This document shows positions 7,782-16,012 of a stretch of DNA of 60,110 bases, one piece after another. The translations under genes and the position numbers were made by a program. Every line of letters starts with the position of its first letter. Position 1 is the first letter of the stretch. The DNA is taken from positions 1 through 60,110 of the forward strand of contig NZ_QJUG01000015.1 in NCBI RefSeq assembly GCF_003426775.1, in the 5' to 3' direction. The DNA is from Allorhizocola rhizosphaerae. Its GTDB lineage: Bacteria > Actinomycetota > Actinomycetes > Mycobacteriales > Micromonosporaceae. The notes beneath the pieces were generated by a model. The model was not told the origin of the DNA and made no database searches. It saw nothing but the letters and a program-made list of their open reading frames with translations.

Positions 7782-8309
7782 ATGGCGCTCACGTTCCGCC
7801 CGGCTACAGCCGCCGACGTCCCGGCGGTGGTCGCGCTCGTCGAGTCGGCCTATCGCGGTGACTCCAGCCGTGTGGGATGGACCACCGAGGCCGACCTCTT
7901 GCAAGGCCAGCGCACCGACGCGGAGGCCGTCACCGGCATCGTGGCCGACCCGGGCAGCGTGCTGCTGCTGGCCCAGCGTGACGGCGAGCTCGTGGCGTGC
8001 TGCCAACTGGAGCGGCGCGAGGGCTACGCGTATTTCGGGATGTTCTCGGTGCGGCCCGAGTCGCAGGCGGGCGGCATCGGCAAGGCCGTGCTCGCGGAGG
8101 CCGAGCGGGTGGCGCGCGACGAGTGGGGCGTCGGCGAAATGCACATGACCGTCATCTCCCTGCGCGAGGACCTCATCGGGTGGTACGTGCGGCGTGGCTA
8201 CGCCCGCACCGGCAAGATGAGCCCATTCCCTTACGGCGACGAGCGTTTCGGGCTCCCACAGCGCGACGATCTGGAGTTCGAGCTGCTCGTAAAATCGCTT
8301 GAGGGATAG
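7782..8309 (+). CDS. GNAT-family N-acetyltransferase
   Basis: This 175-residue protein shows the GNAT fold: an N-terminal TFRPATAADVPAVVALVESA segment, beta strands around VLLLAQRDGELVACCQLE, and the acetyl-CoA loop region SVRPESQAGGIGKAVLAEAE (R/Q-x-x-G-x-G/A motif). The C-terminal part (GWYVRRGYARTGKMSPFPYG) is typical of small-molecule acetyltransferases. The start ATG is chosen to match the conserved beginning. It is divergent from a Gfo/Idh/MocA gene. The substrate is unknown. Confidence 0.85.
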   Translation: MALTFRPATAADVPAVVALVESAYRGDSSRVGWTTEADLLQGQRTDAEAVTGIVADPGSVLLLAQRDGELVACCQLERREGYAYFGMFSVRPESQAGGIGKAVLAEAERVARDEWGVGEMHMTVISLREDLIGWYVRRGYARTGKMSPFPYGDERFGLPQRDDLEFELLVKSLEG

Positions 8310-8418
8310 CGCGGGAGTTCCTATCGTTTCAGGCGTGCTTCGTTTCGCCAGTGCCTCAGGTTGATTCGCACACTACGCGCGCCCGGGATCGTGCCCACAC
8401 GCCATGGCTGCCCGCCGC

Positions 8419-8453
8419 GCCGGTCCGCGAGCCCTTGGCGCTGAAGGACCGGC
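8419..8453 (+). terminator. Hairpin downstream of the GNAT gene
   Basis: GCCGGTCC (8419) pairs with GGACCGGC (8446) across a 19-base loop, about 110 bases after the GNAT stop. The stem sequence is the same as in the hairpin at 4326. It may be a terminator. The rest of 8310-8556 shows nothing else. Confidence 0.4.
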
Positions 8454-8556
8454 GGGCCTGCTACCCCCGCCGGTCCGATCTTCCTACCGCGCATCTCGCA
8501 CACTCCCAACCAATCGAGGGGTGTCGAATTGAGATGACACGGGTAGTAGGGAAGGT

Positions 8557-9225
8557 ATGTTTTCGCGCCTACTGGTCACAGCGGTCGCCACGGTCGCGGT
8601 CCTGGCGTGCTTCGTCGGCCCCCAGGAGCGGGATCAAGGAGGCGACGGCGGGGGCGGCAGCGGCTCCCGGATGACCGCCGAGGAGTTCCAGCGCGACCTG
8701 GAAGGCGCGGTCGCGACCGCCGAGCGCTATTGGCGTGCCCGCGTGGACGGGTTCGACCCGGTCAACGACGTCGTGCCGTACCTGCGCGGCGGCGAGGTGA
8801 GCTGTGGCGGCCAGGGCCTGCCCGACAACAACGCGGCCTACTGCCCGGCCGGTGACTTCATCGCCTACGACGCCGACTGGGCGGTCGCGGCGTTCCGGCA
8901 GCTCGGCGACGCGTTCCTGTTCTACCTGCTCGGACACGAGTATGCGCACGCCATCCAGGTCCAGCTCGGCGTGCGGCATCAGTTCACCATCCAGGCCGAG
9001 CTTCAGGCCGACTGCATGGCGGGGGCCTACATCGGCGATTCCGTGCGCGCCAACCAGCTCACGCTGGAGGAGGGTGACCTCGATGAGCTGCGCACCGGGC
9101 TGATCGCGGTGGGCGACGACCCGGATCAGCCATGGTTCGAGCAGGGCGCCCACGGCTCGCCCGAGCAGCGCACGCAGGCGTTCTTCAACGGCTACGAGCA
9201 GTCGCTCGACCCATGCGGGCTGTGA
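8557..9225 (+). CDS. Secreted neutral zinc metallopeptidase (YpfJ-like)
   Basis: This 222-residue protein starts with a hydrophobic signal or anchor (residues 4-20), then a Gly/Asp-rich linker. The HExxH-type zinc motif is visible as GHEYAHAIQ near residue 127. An E-x-x-A/D stretch follows (QAELQADCMAGAYIG), which supplies the third ligand in the putative neutral zinc metallopeptidase family. Four Cys residues (SCGGQ, AYCPAG, ADCMAG, DPCGL) may form disulfides. It is predicted to act outside the cell. Its 3' end overlaps the convergent WYL regulator gene by 41 bases. Confidence 0.85.
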   Translation: MFSRLLVTAVATVAVLACFVGPQERDQGGDGGGGSGSRMTAEEFQRDLEGAVATAERYWRARVDGFDPVNDVVPYLRGGEVSCGGQGLPDNNAAYCPAGDFIAYDADWAVAAFRQLGDAFLFYLLGHEYAHAIQVQLGVRHQFTIQAELQADCMAGAYIGDSVRANQLTLEEGDLDELRTGLIAVGDDPDQPWFEQGAHGSPEQRTQAFFNGYEQSLDPCGL

Positions 9226-10093
9226 GCTTGTGTAGATAGGACCGGAATGAAGCGGGCTCGACGACCTCGAATTCGGCCTCGATGGCGGTCAGGATCAGCA
9301 CGGGCCAGTCGAACTCGTCGACGTCGAGCACCAGCCGGCACGACCCGTCATCGATGGCAAACACGCGGCCACCCGTCTGCGCGGTGACCTTCTCCACCGC
9401 CTCCGCACCCGCGTGCACCACCACCTCTATGCGGTGCCGCGTCGGCCGCTCGCGCAGCACATAACCCGCCGCGTCAAACTCGCGCTGCCGGAACCGCGCG
9501 CCGGTGGTGACCGGATCCCTGAGCCGGTCGACCCGGAAACTGCGCCAGTCGCCCCGGTCCAGATCCCACGCCACCAGATACCACCTGTGCCGCACCGAGA
9601 CCAGCCGGTGCGGCTCCACATGACGCGGCCCGCTCGGATAGGCGAAGCGGAGCCGCTCACCGTCGCGGCAGGCGAGCGCGAGCACCCCGAGCGCGGCCGC
9701 GTCCACCGACTGTCCACTCGCGACAGCAGGCACGCTGTAGTCGCGCACCGCGTCGACCCGCCGCTGCAGCCGCGCCGGCATCACCTGCACCACCTTCGCC
9801 AGGGCCTGGGCTGCTGTCTCGTGGGCCGAGCCGCGCAGCGCGACGGCGATCGCCACCGCCTCGTCGTCGTCGAGCAGCAGCGGTGGCATGGCCGCGCCTG
9901 AGCGCAGTTGATAGCCGCCCGCAACACCGCGCCCGGCCTCAACCGGGTAGCCCAGCTCGCGCAGCCGGTCGATGTCGCGCCGCAGCGTGCGTTCGCTGAC
10001 CGCGAGCCGCCGCGCCAACTCGCCGCCGGGCCAGTAGCGGTGCGTCTGCAGCAGCGAGAGCAGCCGCAGCATGCGTTCGCTCGTGCTCGCCAA
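9185..10093 (-). CDS. WYL-domain transcriptional regulator (HTH-11/WYL/WCX)
   Basis: This 302-residue regulator has an N-terminal HTH (ELARRLAVSERTLRRDIDRL), a middle WYL domain (HRLVSVRHRWYLVAWDLDRG, residues about 165-185) and a C-terminal WCX extension. WYL domains sense small ligands or nucleic acid. The gene is divergent from an NmrA-like gene with a 55-bp gap. This is the usual arrangement for a local regulator and its target, so I infer that it controls the gene at 10149. Confidence 0.85.
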   Translation of the reverse strand: MASTSERMLRLLSLLQTHRYWPGGELARRLAVSERTLRRDIDRLRELGYPVEAGRGVAGGYQLRSGAAMPPLLLDDDEAVAIAVALRGSAHETAAQALAKVVQVMPARLQRRVDAVRDYSVPAVASGQSVDAAALGVLALACRDGERLRFAYPSGPRHVEPHRLVSVRHRWYLVAWDLDRGDWRSFRVDRLRDPVTTGARFRQREFDAAGYVLRERPTRHRIEVVVHAGAEAVEKVTAQTGGRVFAIDDGSCRLVLDVDEFDWPVLILTAIEAEFEVVEPASFRSYLHKLTARMGRATARSR

Positions 10094-10148
10094 CCCACCG
10101 CCGCCTTTCAGGTCAAAAACTGGCCGGAATCCATTCTAGCCTCGGCTT

Positions 10149-10985
10149 ATGAAGATTCTCGTGACAGGTGCGACGGGCTTCGTCGGCCGCAACGTCGTGT
10201 CCCAGCTGCTCGCGTCCGGCCACCAGGTGCGCGCGCTCACCCGTACCCCGGCCAAGGCGCGCTTCGCACCGGAGGTCGAGGTCGTGGACTCCGCCGACTT
10301 CACCGGCGTCGACGCGGTGTACCTCTTCCCCATCGAAGAGCAGGCACAGGAGTGGGTGGACTGCGCCAAGGCCGCGGGCGTCACGCGCATCGTCGACCTG
10401 TCTGCCGCCTCCGTGACCGTGGGCCTGCACACCAACCCGGTCGAGCGGATCGTCGAGGCGTCGGGGCTGGCGTGGACGCACGTGCGACCGGGCGGTTTCA
10501 TGGCCAACATGCTGCAGATCTGGGCTCCCGCGATCCGCGCCGAACGCGTCGTGCGCTACCCGTTCGCCGACGAGCCCATGAACCTTATCCACGAGGCCGA
10601 CATCGCGGCGGTCGCGGTGGCCTCGCTCACTGCGGACGGCCACCACGGCAAGGCCTACACGCTTACCGGCCCGGGTGGCGTCACCGTGCGCGAGCAGGTG
10701 CGGGCCATCGCCGACGCGCTCGGCGAAGACGTCCGCTACGAGGAGGTGACCCGCGAGCGGGCACGTGAACTGATGAAGGCGCAGGGCGGGTTCGCCGCCG
10801 ACTCCGCCGATCTCATGCTCGGCTTCGCGGATTACGACGGTGCTGCGGCCGCCGGCGAGGACGGCTACTCCGACCAGGACTGGTCGGCGCTGGAGCGCAC
10901 GTGGCCGGACGTGGAAATGGTGACCGGGCGCCCGCCCCGCACGTTCGCCGAGTGGGCACGCGACCACGCATCGGACTTCCGCTAG
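10149..10985 (+). CDS. NmrA-like NAD(P)-binding protein (atypical SDR)
   Basis: This 278-residue protein has the N-terminal nucleotide motif MKILVTGATGFVGRNVVSQL, then VDSADFTGVDAVYLFPIEEQ and an HVRPGGFMANML segment. This is the pattern of atypical short-chain dehydrogenases of the NmrA/NAD(P)H-binding group, which lack the YxxxK active site and may act as oxidoreductases or redox sensors. It is divergent from the WYL regulator. A methyltransferase gene starts one base after its stop codon, so they are co-transcribed. The substrate is unknown. Confidence 0.85.
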   Translation: MKILVTGATGFVGRNVVSQLLASGHQVRALTRTPAKARFAPEVEVVDSADFTGVDAVYLFPIEEQAQEWVDCAKAAGVTRIVDLSAASVTVGLHTNPVERIVEASGLAWTHVRPGGFMANMLQIWAPAIRAERVVRYPFADEPMNLIHEADIAAVAVASLTADGHHGKAYTLTGPGGVTVREQVRAIADALGEDVRYEEVTRERARELMKAQGGFAADSADLMLGFADYDGAAAAGEDGYSDQDWSALERTWPDVEMVTGRPPRTFAEWARDHASDFR

Positions 10986-10986
10986 A

Positions 10987-11751
10987 GTGCCCCGTGTGGA
11001 GGGCTTCTCGGCCTCGCTGTATGGGGACGCCATAGCGGATTACTACGACGAGTTTTTCGTACCGGAGGCGCACTCCGTCTATGGTCGCAGCGAAACGCTT
11101 GACAGCGCTGACTTTTTGGCCAAGCATGCGCTGGGCGGCTCGGCGTTCGAGGTCGGCGTCGGGACCGGCCGGGTCGCGCTGGCCCTCGCCGAGCGCGGTG
11201 TCGACGTCATGGGCATCGAGGTTTCGGCTCGGATGATCGCGCGCCTGCGGACCAAGCCCGGCGGCAAGCGGTTGCGCGTGATCCAGGGCGACTTCCTCAT
11301 CGAGCCGGTCGAGGAGCGGTTCGGCCTGGTGTTCGCGGTGTTCAACCTGCTGGTCGCGTTCACCACGCAGGAGGACCAGGTGACGTTCTTCCGCAAGGCC
11401 GCGCGGTGCCTGGCCCCCGACGGTGTGCTCATCGTGGAAAACGCCATGCCGCAGCGGGGCCGGTCCGAGCCGTCCGGGTTGCTGCTGCGCCGCATGGCAC
11501 AAGACCACGTGCTCGCGAGCGCCTACACGTTCGACGTCGCCACGCAGCGGGTGGAGATGCAACATATCCTGGTGCAGCAGGACGGGCTGAAGTTGTTCCC
11601 AGTGCACGGCAGGCACGTCTGGCCGTCCGAAATGGACTTGATGGCGCGCCTGGCCGGGCTGCGACTTGACTACCGTTCGGGCGGATGGCGCGGAGAGCCG
11701 TTCACGGCCGATTCCATGCGCCACATCTCGGTCTACCGACTGGACGGATAG
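10987..11751 (+). CDS. Class I SAM-dependent methyltransferase
   Basis: This 254-residue protein begins with GTG directly after the NmrA-like gene. SAM motif I is visible as SAFEVGVGTGRVALALAERG (about residues 52-71), the acidic end of motif II as MGIEVSARM, and RVIQGDFL further on. The N-terminus (YGDAIADYYDEFF) is typical of small-molecule methyltransferases with an N-terminal lid. It converges on the RiPP operon: the next gene on the minus strand ends 6 bases after its stop. Convergent direction argues against membership of that operon, but a role with its product cannot be excluded. Confidence 0.8.
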   Translation: MPRVEGFSASLYGDAIADYYDEFFVPEAHSVYGRSETLDSADFLAKHALGGSAFEVGVGTGRVALALAERGVDVMGIEVSARMIARLRTKPGGKRLRVIQGDFLIEPVEERFGLVFAVFNLLVAFTTQEDQVTFFRKAARCLAPDGVLIVENAMPQRGRSEPSGLLLRRMAQDHVLASAYTFDVATQRVEMQHILVQQDGLKLFPVHGRHVWPSEMDLMARLAGLRLDYRSGGWRGEPFTADSMRHISVYRLDG

Positions 11752-11757
11752 GCGCGG

Positions 11758-12450
11758 CTACAGGGGATTGACCGGCCACGCGCGCAGCCGGTAGGGCAGC
11801 CACACCGCCCGGCCCGCGAACACCGCGACCAGACCGGCCTCGCGCAGCGCGGCATCCGCACCCTCCAAACCGGACGGCCGGTTCAGCTCGCGACCGAACA
11901 GCGGTGTCAAGGTGTCGGAGACGATCGTCAGCTGCTGCAGGCCGTCGCGGCAGTCGAGCACCTCGACGAAGCCGGGCCCGCGGCGCCAACCCAGCATGCC
12001 GAACTTCCAATCACGGCACCACATCTCGTCGTTGCCCGGCGGTGGAAGGTGCCGCGCGTGCGGGCGGGCGGGCGGCGGCATGGTGCCGTTCCAGCGCAGC
12101 GGCAGTCCAAACGCGACGGTCGCCTTGCTCATCTCGAACCACTCGGGCAGCTCGGCCTCGGCCAGCTCGCGGTGGCCGTCGATCTGCAGCCGCGCCACCC
12201 CGGCCAGCGCCAGGTCGCGCACCGCACGGACCGGTACGCTCCCGTTGGTGCGCACCACGACGCGCAGCCCCGCCACGCCGGTGTCGCGCAACAGCCAGGC
12301 CAGCTCACCGACCACCGACACATCACATTGGACAGTGAGCTCGTGCATCCGCGGGCCGGCGACGAATTTGCCGAACGTCCGTGCCACCGCACGGACCGCG
12401 GACGACTCGGTGAACGGTGCCCGCAGTGCCTGCAGCCTACGCTGCGGCAT
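11758..12450 (-). CDS. RiPP-operon accessory protein, DUF5825-like
   Basis: This 230-residue protein starts at an ATG that overlaps the last 14 bases of the radical SAM gene, so it is translationally coupled. The sequence has no catalytic motif I recognise. It has a region with alternating strands and helices (ELTVQCDVSVVGELAWLL), a Trp-rich middle (DEMWCRDWKFGMLGW) and a hydrophobic C-terminus. From memory it resembles the actinobacterial DUF5825 proteins that sit beside RiPP-maturation radical SAM enzymes. I infer that it serves as a partner or peptide-handling protein for the enzyme at 12437. The family name needs checking by profile search. Confidence 0.65.
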   Translation of the reverse strand: MPQRRLQALRAPFTESSAVRAVARTFGKFVAGPRMHELTVQCDVSVVGELAWLLRDTGVAGLRVVVRTNGSVPVRAVRDLALAGVARLQIDGHRELAEAELPEWFEMSKATVAFGLPLRWNGTMPPPARPHARHLPPPGNDEMWCRDWKFGMLGWRRGPGFVEVLDCRDGLQQLTIVSDTLTPLFGRELNRPSGLEGADAALREAGLVAVFAGRAVWLPYRLRAWPVNPL

Positions 12451-14266
12451 CGCGCACTCCCGGCACGGCGAGGGCCACCCACGTGCCCGCGTCCTCATAC
12501 ACCAGCCCGTCGGCCTTCCACTCGCCGAGCCACTCGCGCAGGTCCGGCTGATCCCCGAGCACGGCAAGCAATCCGGGCATCGTCAGGTGCCGCGCGAGCG
12601 CGAGATAGGCGCTGGCCCGCGCGCCCCGCAGCACGTGATCGCGGGCCGGCCAACCGATCCGGCGGTCCTCGATGACCACGACATCGTCGACGGCACGGCA
12701 GGTCATCGAAGAACGCGCAGAGCGCTCCCGCCACTGCTCGACCACGATGGCCAGCTTGGCGGCGTCGTTGTCATCGATGCCCTTGGGTGGATACTCGAAC
12801 GTGTATGCGAGCTCCAACAGCTCCTCGCCGTCGAGGTCGTAGACGAGGGGGTACCACGCAGCGGGCAGCAGCGGTTCGTCGACCCCGAGCGTCGGGTCGT
12901 CGAACAGGGGCGAGAACCGGTCGAGCGTCACCCGCGTGATCCCGTTGGGCGGGGGCAGATGCACCAGCGCGGGGATCTGTTCCGCCACGTGCGCGTAGTC
13001 GGTGAGCCACCGTTCGCCCGGGAAGCCGTACAAGTAATTCCACATCGGATGAATGCCGTGCTCGCGGAACAGCCGCAGCGCCCGCACCTGGGCCGCGCCC
13101 GTCGCGCCCTTGTTCATCAGCGCGAGCACGCGCGAGGACAGGCTCTCGATGCCCGGCTGCACCGTGGTGACGCCGGCCGCGGCCAGGGAGGCCATCTGTT
13201 CCGGCTTGAGGTTGGACTTCACCTCGTAGAAGATGTTCAGATCCCAGTCCAGCGCGGCCAGCCACGGCAGCAGCGTATCGAAATAGGACGGATCCAAAAT
13301 GTTGTCGCTCAGCATCACGTCGAGCACACCGAACTTGGCCACCGCGCTGCTGATCTCGTCGAAGGCCCGCTTGGCGGGCTTGGACCGGAAGCCGATCCCG
13401 CCGCCGTTGAGCCCGCAGAACGTGCACTGCCGCTTCTCGCCCCACCAGCAGCCGCGCGAGGTCTCCAGGCGCAGCGCGAGCCCGTTGATCCAGGGGCGCG
13501 CGGGCGAGGCGTGCACCGCCTCGAAGAACGGGTCGACCTTCGCCACCGGCAGCAGGTGACCCGGCGTGGGCCTTGCCACATAAGGGTTTTCGTGTGCGCG
13601 GCCGTCGGCGTCACGCCAGCACAGCCCGGTCACGTCCGCCATCGCGCGTTGTCCCGCGAACGCCTCCAGCAGTTCGCGCACGGGCCGCTCGCCCTCGCCG
13701 CGCACGACGTAGTCCAGCTGTGGGAAGTTGCGGTGCAGCGCGGCTCCCATCGGACCGTCGCAGTTGGCCCCGCCCATCACGATGGGCAGGTCGGGGCGGC
13801 GGCGTTTGAGCGCGGCGGCGAGCGCGAGCGAGGGCACGTTCTGCTCGAACGCCGAGCTGATCCCGACGAGATCGGGCCGGGTCGCGAGCACGCGATCGGC
13901 GGTCAGCTCGACAAAGCGCGGGGCGAGCCGGTGCATCCGCTCGGCGGCGTCGGCGTGCGCGTATCCCTTGTGCTCCAGATGTTCCCGGAACCGGGTCAGC
14001 CGCCAGCCCGGCTCGTACAGCGCCGAGCTGAACACCCACTCCCCCACGCCGTAGGCGAAGCCCGTGTCGCACACGATGTGGTAGTCGTCCGGGGAAAGCT
14101 CGCCGCCCGTTTGGTGGTTGCCCGCAAGGTACTCGGCAAATTGCAAATTGCCATAGATCTGGGTAACCTCACAACCGAGGTCGGTCAGGACCGTGTCCAA
14201 TACGGACAGTGCAAGGGAGGGCCAGTGAAGCGCCTGCCAAGGCATGCTGACCAGGCTCACGCGCAT
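12437..14266 (-). CDS. B12-binding radical SAM enzyme for RiPP maturation
   Basis: This 609-residue enzyme has an N-terminal B12-binding-like region (about residues 1-190, with PDLVGISSAFEQNVPSLALA and DLPIVMGGANCDGPMG). A radical SAM domain follows with Cys273, Cys281 and Cys284 (RGCWWGEKRQCTFCGLNGG) to hold the [4Fe-4S] cluster. The C-X7-C-X2-C spacing and CTFCGLNG are the signature of the RiPP-maturation radical SAM type 1 (TIGR03975) family, now usually called C-methyltransferases. It is predicted to methylate unactivated carbons of a peptide, using methylcobalamin and SAM. The ATG at 14266 is preferred over the GTG at 14290 because AGAGAGG lies 9 bases before it. The gene follows the 45-codon peptide gene by about 41 bases. 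Confidence 0.88.
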   Translation of the reverse strand: MRVSLVSMPWQALHWPSLALSVLDTVLTDLGCEVTQIYGNLQFAEYLAGNHQTGGELSPDDYHIVCDTGFAYGVGEWVFSSALYEPGWRLTRFREHLEHKGYAHADAAERMHRLAPRFVELTADRVLATRPDLVGISSAFEQNVPSLALAAALKRRRPDLPIVMGGANCDGPMGAALHRNFPQLDYVVRGEGERPVRELLEAFAGQRAMADVTGLCWRDADGRAHENPYVARPTPGHLLPVAKVDPFFEAVHASPARPWINGLALRLETSRGCWWGEKRQCTFCGLNGGGIGFRSKPAKRAFDEISSAVAKFGVLDVMLSDNILDPSYFDTLLPWLAALDWDLNIFYEVKSNLKPEQMASLAAAGVTTVQPGIESLSSRVLALMNKGATGAAQVRALRLFREHGIHPMWNYLYGFPGERWLTDYAHVAEQIPALVHLPPPNGITRVTLDRFSPLFDDPTLGVDEPLLPAAWYPLVYDLDGEELLELAYTFEYPPKGIDDNDAAKLAIVVEQWRERSARSSMTCRAVDDVVVIEDRRIGWPARDHVLRGARASAYLALARHLTMPGLLAVLGDQPDLREWLGEWKADGLVYEDAGTWVALAVPGVRDAAA

Positions 14267-14307
14267 ACACCGGCACCTCTCTCGCGCCACTTGTAGCCGA
14301 GCAAGCG

Positions 14308-14445
14308 TCAGTGGACGGTCGGGACGAAGACGTCGATGCGCGGGCGACGGCCGGACACTATCTTCACCGTCCGGACGATCGCCCGCTCACCCTGGGGTTG
14401 CGGCTCGATCTTCACCGATCTAGCCGACACGGACATCTGTTGCAC
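14308..14445 (-). CDS. Candidate RiPP precursor peptide (45 residues)
   Basis: A short gene lies directly upstream of the radical SAM gene, on the same strand. GTG at 14445 has GGAGG 5 bases before it; an ATG at 14436 gives a 42-residue form. About 87 percent of codons end in G or C, like the neighbouring genes, which supports real coding. The peptide is Arg/Val/Pro-rich, contains no Cys, and ends RRPRIDVFVPTVH. The first half (QQMSVSARSVKIEPQPQ) would be the leader. Val, Ile, Pro and Phe in the tail are plausible sites for carbon methylation. Its position, between a good promoter and the enzyme, makes it the likely substrate. No homologue comes to mind, so function rests on context. Confidence 0.65.
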   Translation of the reverse strand: MQQMSVSARSVKIEPQPQGERAIVRTVKIVSGRRPRIDVFVPTVH

Positions 14446-14474
14446 ATCAACCTCCGGTGGTTACGGACGGTATG

Positions 14475-14504
14475 AGTATCAAGTGGGATGTCACTCAGAG
14501 TCAA
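14475..14504 (-). promoter_or_regulatory. Promoter of the RiPP operon
   Basis: On the minus strand, a -35 box TTGACT (14499-14504) and a -10 box GATACT (14475-14480) are separated by 18 bases. They lie about 30 bases before the GTG start of the peptide gene. This is a good match to the housekeeping sigma-factor consensus of actinobacteria. Confidence 0.6.
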
Positions 14505-14587
14505 CCTGAACCGGGAGCGCTTCCAAACTTCGGCAAGAACGTCCTGCTCGCCGCCGGTAGCGACCAGATCGCTTGGGCACAAATAAA

Positions 14588-14625
14588 ATCGCCGACGACG
14601 GGCCATGGCGCCCGCAGCCGGCGAT
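14588..14625 (-). terminator. Rho-independent terminator for the SRPBCC-VOC transcript
   Basis: Read on the minus strand, a 16-base arm ATCGCCGGCTGCGGGC pairs (a few mismatches in the middle) with GCCCGTCGTCGGCGAT and is followed by TTTATTT. It lies 150 bases after the end of the gene at 14777 and just upstream of the RiPP promoter, so it insulates the two units. Confidence 0.7.
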
Positions 14626-14776
14626 CTGTGGACCTATGCTTGACGATTCGCTTGGCACATCACGGGTGCCGAGCCGGACCGGTGGAGGCATCGGCAAAAC
14701 CGTGCTCCATCGTCCGATGTGGTCACTCAGGGTTGATGTTCACGTTCACTGTGTGCGACTGTGAAGTGGGCCGATG

Positions 14777-15589
14777 TCACGCGCCGGCGCGCATCGAGGG
14801 CGACGCCTGAACGAACGTCCAGCGGTGCCCGCCGATGTCCTCGGCCACGTAGGCACGGTAACCGTGCTGGCGGATGCCCTCGACGATGATCGCGCCCGCC
14901 GCCACCGCGTGGGCGTGGTGCGCGTCCAGGTCATCGACGTACACCCAAACCGTGTGCGAGACCGGCTCCGGCGCCCGCTTTCCGTCCAATGGGGACAGTA
15001 TGATGGCCACGTCGCCCATGTGCAGCTCGACCCACGATCGCTGCTCGCCCTCGGTGGGGATGCCGTCCCACGAGCCGAACCCGAACGCGCGTGCGAGCCA
15101 GCGCGCCGCAGCGGGCGGGTCCTCGTAGTGCAGGCCGACGCTGACGCGCGCCAGCCGGTGCGGTGGGCGGGACGGGTCGTGGTTTTCGCACCACGGCACG
15201 AGCCAGCGGATGACGTTGGGCCAGAACAGCGCGGCGCGTGTCTCGTCGGCGCCCGGCAGCAGGTAATGCTCGACGCTGACCCGCGTGCCCGACCCGGTGG
15301 CCTCGAACTGGATGTCGACCTCGCTCTCGTCGACGCTGCTGCGGTAGACGAGGCGGCTGCCCGGCTCCCACACGGTGATCCGGCCGAGCTCAAGGGCGTC
15401 GTCCTGGTACACCTCCACAATCCGTCCGCCGACGCCGGGCTCGATCCGCTTGCCGAGCGACCCGGACGTGTCCCAGTTGTTGATGGGTCCGGGCACCCAC
15501 CAGCGGTCTATCTCCTCGGTGAACGCCCGGAACGCAGTGGCCGGGTCGACACTTACCTCCACGGCCGCGAAGGCCGACTTGCGGGTCAT
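14777..15589 (-). CDS. SRPBCC (AHSA1-type) and VOC/glyoxalase fusion protein
   Basis: This 270-residue protein joins two small ligand-binding domains. Residues about 1-140 are an AHSA1/SRPBCC domain (SVDPATAFRAFTEEIDRWWV, with WVPGPINNWD and a VEVYQDDALELGRITVWEPG core). Residues about 150-265 are a vicinal-oxygen-chelate domain (HYEDPPAAARWLARAFGFGS, then WVELHMGDVAIILSP and HTVWVYVDDLDAHHAHA). It begins in a 4-base ATGA overlap with the ArsR regulator upstream. ArsR-SRPBCC pairs are a known detoxification or stress arrangement; the added VOC domain is less usual. The ligand is unknown. Confidence 0.82.
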   Translation of the reverse strand: MTRKSAFAAVEVSVDPATAFRAFTEEIDRWWVPGPINNWDTSGSLGKRIEPGVGGRIVEVYQDDALELGRITVWEPGSRLVYRSSVDESEVDIQFEATGSGTRVSVEHYLLPGADETRAALFWPNVIRWLVPWCENHDPSRPPHRLARVSVGLHYEDPPAAARWLARAFGFGSWDGIPTEGEQRSWVELHMGDVAIILSPLDGKRAPEPVSHTVWVYVDDLDAHHAHAVAAGAIIVEGIRQHGYRAYVAEDIGGHRWTFVQASPSMRAGA

Positions 15590-15918
15590 TTGCGGGTCCT
15601 CTCCACATGCTTGGCGAACGCGCCCAGCTGCTCGTCCCACTGCGCCTGCATCTGATCCAGCCAGGCCTGCAGCGCCACGATCGGCTCTCGCCGCAGCCGG
15701 AACACGCGCAGCCGCGCGTCGCCCGGCACCCGCTCGTCGCTGACCACGCCCGCGTTGAGCAGGATTCGTAGGTGGCGACTGATCACGGGCGGGGAGGCGC
15801 CGATCGCCTGGGCAAGCTCGCCGGCCCGCAATGGGCGCTCCCCGAGCAGCTGCACCAGCCGGCGCCGGGTCGGATCGGCCAGCGTGTCGAGGAACGACTC
15901 CACCTCACTGGTAATCAC
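15586..15918 (-). CDS. ArsR-family transcriptional regulator
   Basis: This 110-residue winged-helix protein has the ArsR core (DTLADPTRRRLVQLLGERPL, then ELAQAIGASPPVISRHLRIL and the RVFRLR wing). No CxC metal site is present, so it belongs to the non-metal ArsR group that usually precedes SRPBCC genes. The start is a GTG. It overlaps the SRPBCC-VOC gene by 4 bases and is translated with it. It probably represses its own operon. Confidence 0.85.
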   Translation of the reverse strand: MITSEVESFLDTLADPTRRRLVQLLGERPLRAGELAQAIGASPPVISRHLRILLNAGVVSDERVPGDARLRVFRLRREPIVALQAWLDQMQAQWDEQLGAFAKHVERTRK

Positions 15919-16012
15919 CCGCTAATAGTTAATGACTTCTCTAATTATTGTCAAGTACCGTATGCGCTGCAACGTCACGGTGCCGTTGGCGGGATTGGCG
16001 GGCGGGATTGGG

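Noticed and set aside
10987-11751. Methyltransferase as a member of the RiPP operon
   Set aside because: It is on the opposite strand, converges on the operon and starts one base after the NmrA-like gene, with which it is co-transcribed.
14267-14580. Cobalamin riboswitch before the B12-type radical SAM gene
   Set aside because: The leader is only about 30 bases long before the peptide gene and has no B12-box sequence.
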